From contig NZ_JBQHTM010000054.1 in NCBI RefSeq assembly GCF_052065695.1, forward strand, positions 1 to 21,205: a stretch of DNA of 21,205 nt. The letters are read 5' to 3'. Below, one piece after another: positions 7,450-14,995 of this stretch (position 1 is its first letter; the number at the start of each line of letters is the position of its first letter). The notes under the pieces are model-generated. The model worked only from the letters and a program-made list of their open reading frames with translations, made no database searches and was not told the DNA's origin. The position numbers were made by a program, and so were the translations under genes. Origin of the DNA: Intestinimonas sp052065695. Lineage in GTDB: Bacteria > Bacillota > Clostridia > Oscillospirales > Oscillospiraceae.

Positions 7450-9195
7450 TCACTCCTTGATGGTAATGTTATCAAACTGCCGACCCATGGCCAGCAGATC
7501 GTCCAGATTGTCGTGGGCGGACACAGCCGCACTGGCGGGGGCCTTCCCCACCTTGACCTGCACCCGCACCGCCTCGCCCAGTTTGGACTGGGCCAAGGCA
7601 CGGATGGCCTCCAGCACCGCCGGACGACTCACCACACCCTTCACGAGCTCGTCGTCCACCCACAGGGTGAGGACGCCGGACTCCAGATGGCCCTGTACCA
7701 TGCTGGGATTTCCCAGAAAAGGCCAGGCATTCCGGGGCACCTTGTCCCGCAGCGCCGGGGCTAGGGTCTTCCAGAAGCTTCCATCGTCAGCCGTTCTGGC
7801 CGCCGCTGTGGCGGACGGTTCCTGCTTGCGAACCGGTTTTTGGGCCTCTGTCTTTACCGGGTCGACGGGAGCTTCTGCCGCCTCAGCAGATACTCTCGGG
7901 ACTGTTACTGAAGCCTTGGCGGGAGGCTCTTCTCTTTTTTTCTCGACAGGTCCTTCTACTTGCGTATAGCTGATATCAGGCGCCTTCTCCAAATACTCGG
8001 TCTCAGTTCTCTGTAATGCAGAAGTGCTTTGCACTCGTACTGCAGGCACACCGGTGGAGAGCTGCTGCTCCACCAGGTCCAGTCGGGCGGAAAGGGCCTG
8101 GACGCTCTCGTCCAGCCGCTCATCGCACAGCCGTAGCAGGCACAGCTCGGCGTCAGTACGCCGGTTGCTGCTCCGGGGTAAGTCGGCCAGCACGCCCTGG
8201 AGCACCGTCAGCATCCACACCAGCCGGGAGGCAGTGAAGTGCTCGGAGAGCCCCCGCATGGTGGTCTCGTCCCAGTTGCCGCTGAGGAGGGCATTGCCAG
8301 ACCGGGGGGCCGTCTTTCGGATGAGCAGGTCACGGGTCAGGGCGGACAACTCTCCCAGCACCGTAGAGACATCTTTACCGCCGCTGTATAGTCGGGCCAG
8401 GTCCTCCAGGGCTCCCTGAGTATCTCGCTTGGCCACCATGCCCATGAGCTTTGCCGACTCCAGATTGCCCGCCAGACCCAGGGCATCCAGGATATGTCCT
8501 TCGTCCACCGGACCGTCGGTACCGGCGCACTGATCCAACAGGGACAGGGCGTCCCGCAGGCCGCCGTCGGCCAGCCGGGCCAGCAATGATGCCCCTTCGG
8601 TGGTGAGCTGGATCCCCTCCTGCTCCGCCACATAACGGAGGCGGGCAGAGATGTCGCCGGGCAGGATGCGCTGGAAGGAGAACTGCTGGCAACGGGATTT
8701 AATGGTGGCGGGGACCTTGTGCAGCTCGGTGGTGGCCAGAATGAACATGAGGTGCTCCGGAGGCTCCTCCAGAATCTTCAGCAGGGCGTTGAATGCGGCA
8801 GTGGAGAGCATGTGGACCTCGTCCACGATGTAGACCCGCTTGCGGACAGCAGCGGGGGTGTAAACGGCCTCGTCCCGGAGGGCGCGGACCTGGTCTACAC
8901 CGTTGTTAGAGGCGGCATCCAGCTCCAGCACATCCAGGATGGAGCCGTTTTCAATACCCCGGCAGGCGTCGCACTGGTTGCAGGGATTTCCGTCCACGGG
9001 GTGCTCGCAGTTGACGGCCCTGGCTAGAATCTTGGCACAGGTGGTCTTGCCGGTACCCCGGGTGCCGGTGAACAGGTACGCATGGGAGAGGCGGCCGGTG
9101 GCCACCTGCCGCTTCAGCGTCTCGGTGATGTGTGTCTGTCCTACCACATCATCAAAGGTGCGGGGCCGCCACTTCCGGTAGAGCGCCTGATACAA
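7450..9195 (-). CDS. dnaX: DNA polymerase III subunit gamma/tau
   Basis: The clamp-loader ATPase, 581 residues from the start chosen here. I take the TTG at 9195 (LYQALYRKWRPRTFDDVVGQ) because GGGAGG sits eight bases upstream and the family begins with this motif. The open frame extends 37 codons further into the SRP RNA terminator region, which is not credible. Walker A GTRGTGKT is at 44-51 and is followed by the four-Cys zinc module (CEHPVDGNPCNQCDAC). Walker B (VYIVDEVHMLS) and the SRC sensor (IKSRCQQFSFQ) come next. A low-complexity linker and a tau-type C-terminal domain end the protein. A run of seven A (plus-strand T7 at 7935-7941) near residue 419 could allow a shorter gamma form. Confidence 0.96.
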   Translation of the reverse strand: MYQALYRKWRPRTFDDVVGQTHITETLKRQVATGRLSHAYLFTGTRGTGKTTCAKILARAVNCEHPVDGNPCNQCDACRGIENGSILDVLELDAASNNGVDQVRALRDEAVYTPAAVRKRVYIVDEVHMLSTAAFNALLKILEEPPEHLMFILATTELHKVPATIKSRCQQFSFQRILPGDISARLRYVAEQEGIQLTTEGASLLARLADGGLRDALSLLDQCAGTDGPVDEGHILDALGLAGNLESAKLMGMVAKRDTQGALEDLARLYSGGKDVSTVLGELSALTRDLLIRKTAPRSGNALLSGNWDETTMRGLSEHFTASRLVWMLTVLQGVLADLPRSSNRRTDAELCLLRLCDERLDESVQALSARLDLVEQQLSTGVPAVRVQSTSALQRTETEYLEKAPDISYTQVEGPVEKKREEPPAKASVTVPRVSAEAAEAPVDPVKTEAQKPVRKQEPSATAAARTADDGSFWKTLAPALRDKVPRNAWPFLGNPSMVQGHLESGVLTLWVDDELVKGVVSRPAVLEAIRALAQSKLGEAVRVQVKVGKAPASAAVSAHDNLDDLLAMGRQFDNITIKE

Positions 9196-9217
9196 CGTCC
9201 ATCCCTCCCAAAACAGC

Positions 9218-9256
9218 AAGAGAGGGACGCGGTTGCGCCGTGCCCCTCCCTCTCTT
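9218..9256 (-). terminator. Hairpin between SRP RNA and dnaX, likely terminator/attenuator
   Basis: A perfect 10-bp stem (aagagaggga 9218-9227 and tccctctctt 9247-9256) encloses a GC-rich loop. On the minus strand it is followed by GCTGTTTT and then the dnaX ribosome site. It could end SRP RNA transcription while letting some polymerase through into dnaX. A second 7-bp hairpin (9281-9287/9293-9299) lies directly after the SRP RNA. Confidence 0.65.
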
Positions 9257-9299
9257 ATCCGACTTCTTCCGACGCAGAACAAGACCGCACACCGGTCTT

Positions 9300-9593
9300 T
9301 GAACACTACGCTATGTCCGTAACCCAGGCAGCCAGCTCAAGAACGGCAACCCTGCGGCACACGGAAGGATCCGCTTAATGCTGCTCGGTTCCCCGCCTGA
9401 CATGGTTCACGGGTTTCCGTTGCGCAGGACCAATCTATCATCGCCGCTTACCTGAGGCAGACGACACATCGCAGCTCCGGGGACCGGGATTCATCCCTGC
9501 TGTAGCGGGTTGCAGGTACAGGGCACCGCTATCTCCCCAACTAGTGCGGCCTTGCTCCACGCCGGACCACTACCAGGTCCGGCAAAGCCGGTA
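9300..9593 (-). ncRNA. ffs: Large-type bacterial signal recognition particle RNA (with Alu domain)
   Basis: The RNA scaffold of the signal recognition particle. The S-domain helix 8 signature GTCAGG...GGGGAACC...AGCAGCA lies at 9379-9403 (minus strand). The Alu-domain motif GGTGCCCTGTA...CGCTACAGC is at 9499-9527. Together they show the Bacillus/Clostridia large form of about 270-300 nt, not the 4.5S form. Placement directly upstream of dnaX is as in Bacillus. The 5' end is inferred from a TTGATA-17-TACAAT promoter at 9600-9628 and the 3' end from the hairpin at 9281-9299, so both ends are approximate. Confidence 0.92.
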
Positions 9594-9599
9594 TAGGGT

Positions 9600-9628
9600 A
9601 TTGTACTACACTTTCCGCGATTTATCAA
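9600..9628 (-). promoter_or_regulatory. SRP RNA promoter
   Basis: TTGATA (9623-9628), a 17-base spacer and TACAAT (9600-9605) on the minus strand set the start near 9593. It fires away from the tRNA promoter on the other strand. Confidence 0.8.
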
Positions 9629-9640
9629 TCCCGTTTTTTT

Positions 9641-9685
9641 GTTTTGTAAAAAAAGGCTTTACAAAACTTAGAATTATGTTATAAT
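9641..9685 (+). promoter_or_regulatory. tRNA-Ala promoter with overlapping 10-bp inverted repeat
   Basis: TTTACA (9658-9663), a 16-base spacer and TATAAT (9680-9685) would start about 90 bases before the tRNA. A perfect inverted repeat, gttttgtaaa (9641-9650) and tttacaaaac (9658-9667), covers the -35 box. It sits between the divergent SRP RNA and tRNA promoters, where an operator or an architectural site might be expected. Confidence 0.65.
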
Positions 9686-9782
9686 GTTATCCGTTGACTC
9701 GGCATGATAGGCTACTCTGCCTATAATTCATCTCCTTCACAATATTTATTGTCATAACTTTTTTGTCTAAAACATTTTATTT

Positions 9783-9858
9783 GGGCCTGTAGCGCAGTTG
9801 GGAGCGCATCACATTCGCATTGTGGGGGTCGTCGGTTCGAATCCGATCAGGTCCACCA
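9783..9858 (+). tRNA. tRNA-Ala, anticodon CGC
   Basis: The 76-base cloverleaf is complete. The acceptor stem is GGGCCTG/CAGGTCC and contains the G3:U70 identity pair of alanine tRNAs. The D stem is GCGC/GCGC. The anticodon loop is TTCGCAT, with CGC at 9816-9818, reading codon GCG. The T arm is TTCGAAT, and CCA is encoded (9856-9858). It abuts a mobile element whose integrase lies just downstream, so the 3' end was probably the attachment site. Confidence 0.96.
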
Positions 9859-9865
9859 AATGAAC

Positions 9866-9914
9866 GAAGTCCGTTTTTCGAACATTTTTATCGAAAAACG
9901 GACTTCTCATTTTT
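9866..9914 (+). terminator. Terminator of tRNA-Ala
   Basis: A perfect 16-bp stem, 9866-9881 and 9891-9906 (gaagtccgtttttcga and its complement), has a 9-base loop and is followed by TCATTTTT. Confidence 0.9.
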
Positions 9915-9916
9915 GG

Positions 9917-9948
9917 AAAGCCTTGTCGTATCAAGGCTTTTTCTTTTT
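9917..9948 (+). terminator. Second hairpin with T-tract after the tRNA
   Basis: A stem of aaagccttg (9917-9925) and caaggcttt (9932-9940) is followed by TTCTTTTTT. It may be the element-side end of the attachment region or a back-up terminator. On the minus strand it could also end the truncated integrase transcript. Confidence 0.65.
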
Positions 9949-9968
9949 TATATTTCGGGCGGCGCACT

Positions 9969-10586
9969 TCAAAAATCATGCCAGACAGTATCCCCCCGGA
10001 TTATCTCCATAAAGCGTTCCAGCTGCTCATCCGTTAAAATTTGTTTTGCCTTACACGAGAACTTAGGAGCCTTGAGTTCTTCCGTTGGATTCCACACAAT
10101 CACTCCCGCGTGTTTCGCCTCCCCCAGTGCTTCATGGAGCATGGAGTGGACCCCACGGACCGTACTGCTGGCAAGCCCCTCTCCTGTGTTTCGATTTCCC
10201 TGGTGGGCCAGTGTATCATACAGTTTTTGAATATCTTTTCCGGTTATCTGAGTGATTGGCTTGTCTCCCATAAAGGGGACAATGTGATTACGCACTGTGC
10301 CTTCATATCGGTTCAAGGTTGAGGGACGGATGGTCGGAGCTATATTCTTTAGCCATTGCTCCAGCCACTGTCCCAATGTCATCCGGCTCTCCTCAGTCAG
10401 CTCGACGCCCTGATACGCCTCGATGCTCTGCCGGAGTTTGGCTGTCAGTTCCTTTTGGGTATCTGCGTAGATGTAACGGAAGATGGGATCACCGTTTTCC
10501 TTGTGGCCAACTACGATGCGCCCTTCCCAGCGTCCATCTTCCCGCTTGCGCACCATGCCGTCACCTGACGGTCGTCTTTTTGCCAT
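9969..10586 (-). pseudogene. Truncated tyrosine integrase (N-terminal half only)
   Basis: A 205-residue remnant of a tyrosine recombinase. The N-terminal arm-binding sheet (GDGMVRKREDGRWEGRIVVG) and the core-binding domain are present (TLGQWLEQWLKNIAPTIRPSTLNRYEGTV, then ITQITGKDIQKLYDTL). The frame stops at WHDF just as the catalytic domain begins (ILTDEQLERFMEII). None of the R-H-R-Y catalytic residues is present, so it cannot recombine DNA. An intact gene would have extended toward the tRNA, so roughly 500 bases between integrase and tRNA-Ala appear to be deleted. It is the last gene of the mobilizable element. Confidence 0.85.
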
Positions 10587-10639
10587 GCCGTATCACCCCC
10601 GAGGCCTTATTTTTGTTTTGCGGCGCAACTTTTGAGTGC

Positions 10640-10843
10640 TTATTTTACAGTGGGGAATTTGTAAGGCTCCGCCACATACTGATACAGAACTGCGCCGCAG
10701 CGTCGGCAGATCAGATACTGCAGCCGGTTGCCGAGTAGTCCATGCTTTCTGAAGGTGACCAGCGCCTCGCCATGCTGCCAGCCAAGGCCAATGTCCTCGC
10801 ATCCGCAGTACTGGCACCGCTGGACCGGAAGTCGATTCATCAT
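10640..10843 (-). CDS. Small zinc-ribbon element protein (TFIIIB-like)
   Basis: About 67 residues. Two CxxC pairs (C10/C13 and C46/C49, counting from the ATG at 10843) frame a treble-clef or zinc-ribbon fold. Similar small proteins are common in Clostridia mobile elements and are often labelled transcription initiation factor TFIIIB-like. That is a fold resemblance, not a shown function. I prefer the ATG at 10843, with AGAGGA nine bases upstream, over an overlapping TTG at 10852. The gene follows the preceding stop by only a few bases and belongs to the element operon. Confidence 0.7.
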   Translation of the reverse strand: MMNRLPVQRCQYCGCEDIGLGWQHGEALVTFRKHGLLGNRLQYLICRRCGAVLYQYVAEPYKFPTVK

Positions 10844-10848
10844 CTTAT

Positions 10849-11154
10849 TCAATCCTCTTGTTCTATCCTGTGACAGAGGCGCTCGGTTTCCTCCTCATCG
10901 AAGGAGTACAGGCCGTCCGCCTCCAGTTCTTTGCTCAGTCCCCAGGCCAGTTTGAACCCGGCGGTGAAGCTGGCCAGTGAGGTCTCCTCCCGCAGCAAGT
11001 TTTGGGTGTCCACCAGATGCATGAGCCTGCGCCGCTGAAGCTTGTCCAGGCAGTCCCGCACCTCTTGGCGGGTGTTCTCAATGTCTTCTTCTAACTCACT
11101 GAAGTCCGGCTCCCGGTAGAACCGCTGGTGCAGGGCTCTCATGTAGTCGTTCAT
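10849..11154 (-). CDS. Small acidic element protein, DUF6809-like
   Basis: A 101-residue protein starting MNDYMRALHQRFYREPDFSE. It has a helical, charged middle and the conserved-looking FTAGFKLAWGLSKEL stretch near 68-82. It resembles a family of unknown function found in Clostridia mobile elements (DUF6809, from memory). The ATG at 11154 is chosen because AAAGGAGG lies nine bases upstream; the open frame extends 24 codons further without a ribosome site. It lies between the relaxase and the zinc-ribbon gene. Confidence 0.65.
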   Translation of the reverse strand: MNDYMRALHQRFYREPDFSELEEDIENTRQEVRDCLDKLQRRRLMHLVDTQNLLREETSLASFTAGFKLAWGLSKELEADGLYSFDEEETERLCHRIEQED

Positions 11155-11301
11155 TGTGCCTCGCCTCCTTTGCAGCAACACACAATACCGAACTACAGAG
11201 AAAATAGCCAGGGCTTTTGACCACAATTATCAAACTGTTATCAATTTCTCCGGTCCATTTCTGCGCGGCGCTTATCATTGTCAACACTGTGCTATTTTTA
11301 C

Positions 11302-13260
11302 TCACCATCCGCCCATGGTCATGCCGTCCATCGTCTGCTCATCCTCATGGTCATCCGGCTTGTGGCCCATAGCAATGCGCTTCTCCATGAGCTTTTGTCT
11401 GCTCTTCCGGTCGATGTGCAGTCCAGTCCCAGACTGGGGCAGAGCATGATCTTCAAAGATTCGGCTCATGTGATAGAGCAGCCGGGTGACCGCCAGCATC
11501 ACAGAGGGCGGTCGGAGATCGCTTCTCTGCTCCAGAAAGAACTGGGCGTATGAATTTCCTTGGGCGGCGGAACGGCTGAACCACACCATTGCCTGGGCCT
11601 GGTCCTGAGAAAGCCCTTGTCCCGTCAGGTGCAGCTTGCCCAGCATGTACTGGGCGTACTGGTTTCCTGCCTCCGCCGATTTGGTGAACCAATCCGCCGC
11701 TCTGGTGGTGTCCTTGTTGACAGCGTTTCCCTCCAGATACTCTTTGCCCATACGGTACGCGGCGAAGTGGCTTCCGTTTTCCGCCGCCTGTTTCAGCCAG
11801 CGGATGCCCTCGTCCGTGTCCCGCACTTCCCAATCGTTGGAGAGAAGCAGCTTGCCAAGGGCATACTGTGCTTCCGGCAGACCCTGTATTGCCGCCTGGC
11901 TGAGCCAGTGCTTTGCCTTATGGTTGTCCGGGATCAGCAGAGGACCGTCCCGGTAGAGCTGCCCCATCCGGTATTGCGCATAGGCGTCGCCGTACTCCGC
12001 CACCTGCTCCAACTTCTCAGCCGCCCGGTCACGGTAGTCCAGAGAAATGTCCTCGTTCTGAATGATTCGCCACAGCTCCCGGCAGGCATTAGACTCACCA
12101 CGCGCCGGTTCCGGCTCGTCGTGCTCAGCCAAGTCATCATCCTCGAAGGAGATCTCACCCAGACGGATGTGCTCCGCCTCCTGGATGACAGCGTTTTTGA
12201 TCTGCCGGAACTCTTTCTCCTGGGACAGCTTTTTTCGTTCTCTGGGTTTGTCGTGGTAGTAACTCTCCACCTCGCCCTGGAGCCTGCACCACCGGTCGTA
12301 GCACTCACGCACTACCGCCAGCTCCTCCAGCTTGTCCACTACCTCGTCCACGGTTTTCTTCACGGACTTGGGAAGGTATCCATAGGATTTTTTGCCCTTG
12401 ACCGTTTCCAGTTGTCCGGCCAATTGCTCCATCTTTTGCTCGATCTCAGGAGCCATACAGATACTTCGTGTCATCTCCCGGGTGAGCTGCCGGATCGCCC
12501 GGCGGGCCTCCCGCACCAGCTCATCCCGCGACTGTGACTTCTGTTCGTAGGTGTGGAGCATCTCCTGCTTGAAGATCTGATTGGTGAGCGCGGATTTGAT
12601 ATTGCGGATGCCGTCCCGCGTGAGATATGCTTCTCCCGGCTGTGTCGACCATGCCATCATGTGGACATGGGGATGCTTGCCCTCGTCATGAAAGGCGGCG
12701 TACCAGCGGAAGTGGTTCGGTTGAATGTTCATAGCGGCGGCGATTTCGTTGCGATTTGCCCGGAGCAAGTTCCGCCACGCTTTGGCGTTGTCGTAGCCAA
12801 GGCGTGCGGCGTCCTCCCGCTTCAGGGAGAGGATATGCGTCCACACATTCCCGTTGTACTGATCCAACTCCCACATGGCCTGCTCCAAATTCACTGTCTC
12901 CTCATCACCAAAGAGCCCGTGGTCACCAAGCCGCTCCGCGCGAGGCCGAGTGGCAATGTACTTCATGTAGCCGTCTGATTGCTGAACTTGAGACCAGTTC
13001 TCCTCCAGTGCTCGGGTGATAAAGACAGAGGCATTGGCCTTGGTGGGCTTGTCTTTGTAATCGGAATACTCGCCCAGGTCCCTGGCCTCCGGGAAATCCT
13101 TGGTCGGTTTGGTGATGAGCTGCTCCTGCTTTCGAGTGGGCGGACGGTCATCCGGGAGGATCTCCACCCGTTCCCGTGTGCCGATGTACCTCAGATAGCC
13201 GCTGACCGAACTGCTGCCTCCGCACTTGAGATAAGGGCTCTTTACGATCAATCCTGCCAC
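11302..13260 (-). CDS. MobP-type relaxase with C-terminal Sel1 repeats
   Basis: The nicking enzyme for mobilization, 652 residues. The N-terminal domain (about 1-260) resembles the MobP/MobL relaxases. Its histidine motif is HDEGKHPHVHMM, giving H191 and the H196/H198/H200 triad for metal binding. The tyrosine-containing SGYLRYIGTRERVE near 20-33 is a candidate for the nucleophile region. A helical, charged middle (250-380) follows. At least four Sel1-like repeats then span about 420-580, each with AQYRMG or AQYMLG helices. The GTG start at 13260 overlaps the upstream gene by 13 bp and has AGGAGG seven bases before it. The repeats are unusual on a relaxase and may dock another protein. Confidence 0.85.
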   Translation of the reverse strand: MAGLIVKSPYLKCGGSSSVSGYLRYIGTRERVEILPDDRPPTRKQEQLITKPTKDFPEARDLGEYSDYKDKPTKANASVFITRALEENWSQVQQSDGYMKYIATRPRAERLGDHGLFGDEETVNLEQAMWELDQYNGNVWTHILSLKREDAARLGYDNAKAWRNLLRANRNEIAAAMNIQPNHFRWYAAFHDEGKHPHVHMMAWSTQPGEAYLTRDGIRNIKSALTNQIFKQEMLHTYEQKSQSRDELVREARRAIRQLTREMTRSICMAPEIEQKMEQLAGQLETVKGKKSYGYLPKSVKKTVDEVVDKLEELAVVRECYDRWCRLQGEVESYYHDKPRERKKLSQEKEFRQIKNAVIQEAEHIRLGEISFEDDDLAEHDEPEPARGESNACRELWRIIQNEDISLDYRDRAAEKLEQVAEYGDAYAQYRMGQLYRDGPLLIPDNHKAKHWLSQAAIQGLPEAQYALGKLLLSNDWEVRDTDEGIRWLKQAAENGSHFAAYRMGKEYLEGNAVNKDTTRAADWFTKSAEAGNQYAQYMLGKLHLTGQGLSQDQAQAMVWFSRSAAQGNSYAQFFLEQRSDLRPPSVMLAVTRLLYHMSRIFEDHALPQSGTGLHIDRKSRQKLMEKRIAMGHKPDDHEDEQTMDGMTMGGW

Positions 13261-13667
13261 TCATCGTCCTCCTCCCAAGCATCACGCACCCGCTGCTCCA
13301 GCGAGATGCGGCCATTGGTTTTCCGCACATTTTGAACGCTCTCCGCCCGCCGTCGGCGTAGATCCTCGCCGCTGAACTGATACGCGTCGGCGAGGATACC
13401 GGCCACCATGTCCTGCTCCACCGCCTGCCGGAAGGCGATGGAGGACAGCCGCTCCTCCAGCTGTCCCATCCTTCCGTCCAGGTAGGACTTGATGGAGGTG
13501 GGGAGAAACAGTCCGGCGTTGTTGGCGCTGAGGTAGTCCAGATAAAAGTCCACCGCCCGCTCAATGAAGGCGGTGATGCTCCGGCTCCCGTCCTCCTGAT
13601 ACCGGCGCTCCAGGATAGCCTTTTTCTCCGGCGACAGGTAAAGTGGGAATTTCTCTTTTTTGCTCAT
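13248..13667 (-). CDS. Probable mobilization accessory protein (MobC/ribbon-helix-helix-like)
   Basis: A 139-residue basic/charged protein starting MSKKEKFPLYLSPEKKAILERRYQEDGSRSITAFIERAVDFYL. That stretch looks like a ribbon-helix-helix DNA-binding domain. A helical C-terminal region follows. It overlaps the relaxase start by 13 bp. Relaxases are commonly paired with such a small protein that binds oriT and assembles the relaxosome. The function is inferred from context and fold; no exact family match was made. Confidence 0.7.
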   Translation of the reverse strand: MSKKEKFPLYLSPEKKAILERRYQEDGSRSITAFIERAVDFYLDYLSANNAGLFLPTSIKSYLDGRMGQLEERLSSIAFRQAVEQDMVAGILADAYQFSGEDLRRRRAESVQNVRKTNGRISLEQRVRDAWEEDDEWQD

Positions 13668-13679
13668 AATGTTCTCCTT

Positions 13680-13971
13680 TCCGGGGGGGTGACCCCTGTT
13701 TTTTCCTTGTGGTAGTAGGCTTTCGGGGATTGTGACCGCAGAGATGATGTCACAGTCCGGATTTTGACCCCATTTCCAATCCCCGCAAAATCCCCCGCAA
13801 CTGCCCGCACTGCGGGCAGAGGTGCTTCCGACAGGGGGCGCTTGCGACCCCGTCGTTTATCCTGCTTTTCCTTTTGTCCCCCCAAAAGCCTTCGAAAGCG
13901 GCCCAAATCCGCCTCGAAAATCCTTGTGGGGCAGGGCCTCTGCCCTGCCCCACAGACGGACACACAGCCCC
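13680..13971. other. Gene-free stretch with strong hairpins, candidate oriT
   Basis: A gap of about 300 bases between the HTH gene and the mobilization accessory gene. It contains a perfect 13-bp hairpin (tgtggggcagggc 13925-13937 and its complement 13942-13954, loop ctct). A second inverted repeat is ctgcccgca 13801-13809 and tgcgggcag 13811-13819. A weaker one surrounds ggggcgcttgcgacccc. The first could be the HTH gene terminator. Origins of transfer usually lie next to the mob genes and have such inverted repeats, so this is the best oriT candidate. The nick site cannot be read. Frames crossing it look like GC shadows. Confidence 0.45.
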
Positions 13972-14388
13972 TCACAGCGGGGTACACGGGTCGTTCTGGT
14001 CTTGCTCCGCCAGGATCTTCTGGAACCGCTGCCGCTCGGTTTCCAGCTCCAGTTCTTCCAGCTTTCTCTCGTAGTGTCGGGCGATCACATCCTGGGGCGG
14101 GAACACTGTGAAGCACAAGGTTCCGTTGCGTGTCACACCCGCTTTGGTTGTGACCTTGGTGGGCTCCACCGCAATGAGTCCACGCTCAATCAGCTTCTGG
14201 ATATACTTGCTCACGGTGTTCTCACACATTCCAACCGCATCTCCGATAGTTTTGTAGCTGGGCCAGCACTGGTGCGTCTTCTGGTTCTCGCACCGGCGCA
14301 GATAACAGTACACTGCCAGCTCGCCAGGGCTCAGACCAAGGAGAAAGATCTCATTGGGCAGAGAGAAAAAGTTTCCTCTGTACTTCAT
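13972..14388 (-). CDS. Helix-turn-helix replication/regulatory protein of the element
   Basis: A 138-residue protein from the ATG at 14388. The N-terminus (MKYRGNFFSLPNEIFLLGLSPGELAVYCYLRR) resembles plasmid and element replication-initiator winged helices. A second HTH (CWPSYKTIGDAVGMCENTVSKYIQKLIERGLIAVEP) is of the HTH_36/GntR-like sort. The C-terminal tail is coiled and charged. The start is set by GGAGG six bases upstream. It overlaps the excisionase stop in an ATGA. It may control the element operon or initiate its replication; the sequence does not decide. Confidence 0.7.
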   Translation of the reverse strand: MKYRGNFFSLPNEIFLLGLSPGELAVYCYLRRCENQKTHQCWPSYKTIGDAVGMCENTVSKYIQKLIERGLIAVEPTKVTTKAGVTRNGTLCFTVFPPQDVIARHYERKLEELELETERQRFQKILAEQDQNDPCTPL

Positions 14389-14594
14389 TTCCCACCTCCC
14401 GTATGTTCCTCCACCCACTGAATAAACTTTTCTTTTGGCACCACCATGCGGCTGCCCACACGCAGCACAGGGAAGTCCGGTTCATGCATGAGCTCGTAAC
14501 TACTGGACGGTGACACGCCAAGCACTTTTGCCACCGTTTCTGAATTGAGAAACAGCGGCAGGTCGTTGTAGCTTTTGTAACTGGATTCTTTCAC
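14385..14594 (-). CDS. xis: Excisionase-family DNA-binding protein
   Basis: About 69 residues with a MerR-like winged helix: LFLNSETVAKVLGVSPSSSYELM, then DFPVLRVGSRMVVPKEKFIQWVEEH. This is the usual excisionase-family layout, which bends att DNA to direct excision. I start it at the GTG at 14594, because AAGGAGG lies eight bases upstream. The longer frame from a TTG at 14612 would use that site as coding. It is the first intact gene of the element and overlaps the HTH gene by 4 bp. Its recombinase partner is truncated, so the element is probably stuck. Confidence 0.8.
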   Translation of the reverse strand: MKESSYKSYNDLPLFLNSETVAKVLGVSPSSSYELMHEPDFPVLRVGSRMVVPKEKFIQWVEEHTGGGK

Positions 14595-14612
14595 AATCGC
14601 GGCCTCCTTCAA

Positions 14613-14949
14613 AAAATTTTTCTCACCTTATTACCCGCTGAGCGCGGGCGGTTCACAAAAGAATTTTTTCTGCTCCACTTGTATAGGGGAGAAAATAAAC
14701 GATCTGCACAGTCTCAATAAGAAATTTCGGTGATATAGCCAAACCGTGTCGATTTGGTTTAGCGGTTTCGATGGCGGCTGTGACTTGCTTTCCTCCGCTT
14801 CTGAATTTCTTCTACTACTTTACCTGAGGACACTTCTCAAGTGACATAGACTTGACACATTCTCCTTTGCTTGCCATACTTGCTGATTGTCGCCTCCACT
14901 TTCTATTGCAGAAAGTACATCTTTTTGACATACTTTTGACAGAAAAGCA
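14613..14949. other. Gene-free stretch upstream of xis
   Basis: About 340 AT-richer bases with no gene I can support. There is a plus-strand promoter-like pair (TTGACA 14852-14857, 17-base spacer, CATACT 14875-14880) with nothing obvious downstream. There is also a short inverted repeat cactt-ctc-aagtg near 14831-14843, and an aaaccg/cggttt symmetry near 14743-14770. The xis operon promoter and attachment-arm sites are expected here. The best minus-strand -10 I see is TATACA near 14680, without a convincing -35. Confidence 0.4.
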
Positions 14950-14976
14950 GAGCGCCTGCTTTGTCAGCAGACGCTC
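14950..14976 (-). terminator. Terminator of the frameshifted HTH gene
   Basis: An 11-bp stem with one mismatch (14950-14960 and 14966-14976, loop ttgtc on the plus strand) is followed on the minus strand by TGCTTTTCTG. It lies 20 bases after the pseudogene stop at 14996. Confidence 0.75.
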
Positions 14977-14995
14977 CGTTTAGTGTTGGGTCAGT

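Noticed and set aside
9196..9306. Thirty-seven-codon N-terminal extension of dnaX
   Set aside because: It runs through the hairpins after the SRP RNA, lacks family similarity, and a well-placed ribosome site precedes the internal TTG at 9195.
13664..14116. 150-codon minus-strand frame over the oriT candidate
   Set aside because: It overlaps the HTH gene in another frame, has Arg/Pro/Gly-rich shadow composition and no ribosome site.
14852..14880. TTGACA-17-CATACT as a functional plus-strand promoter
   Set aside because: Nothing on the plus strand downstream looks like a gene or RNA; the match may be fortuitous in AT-rich DNA.
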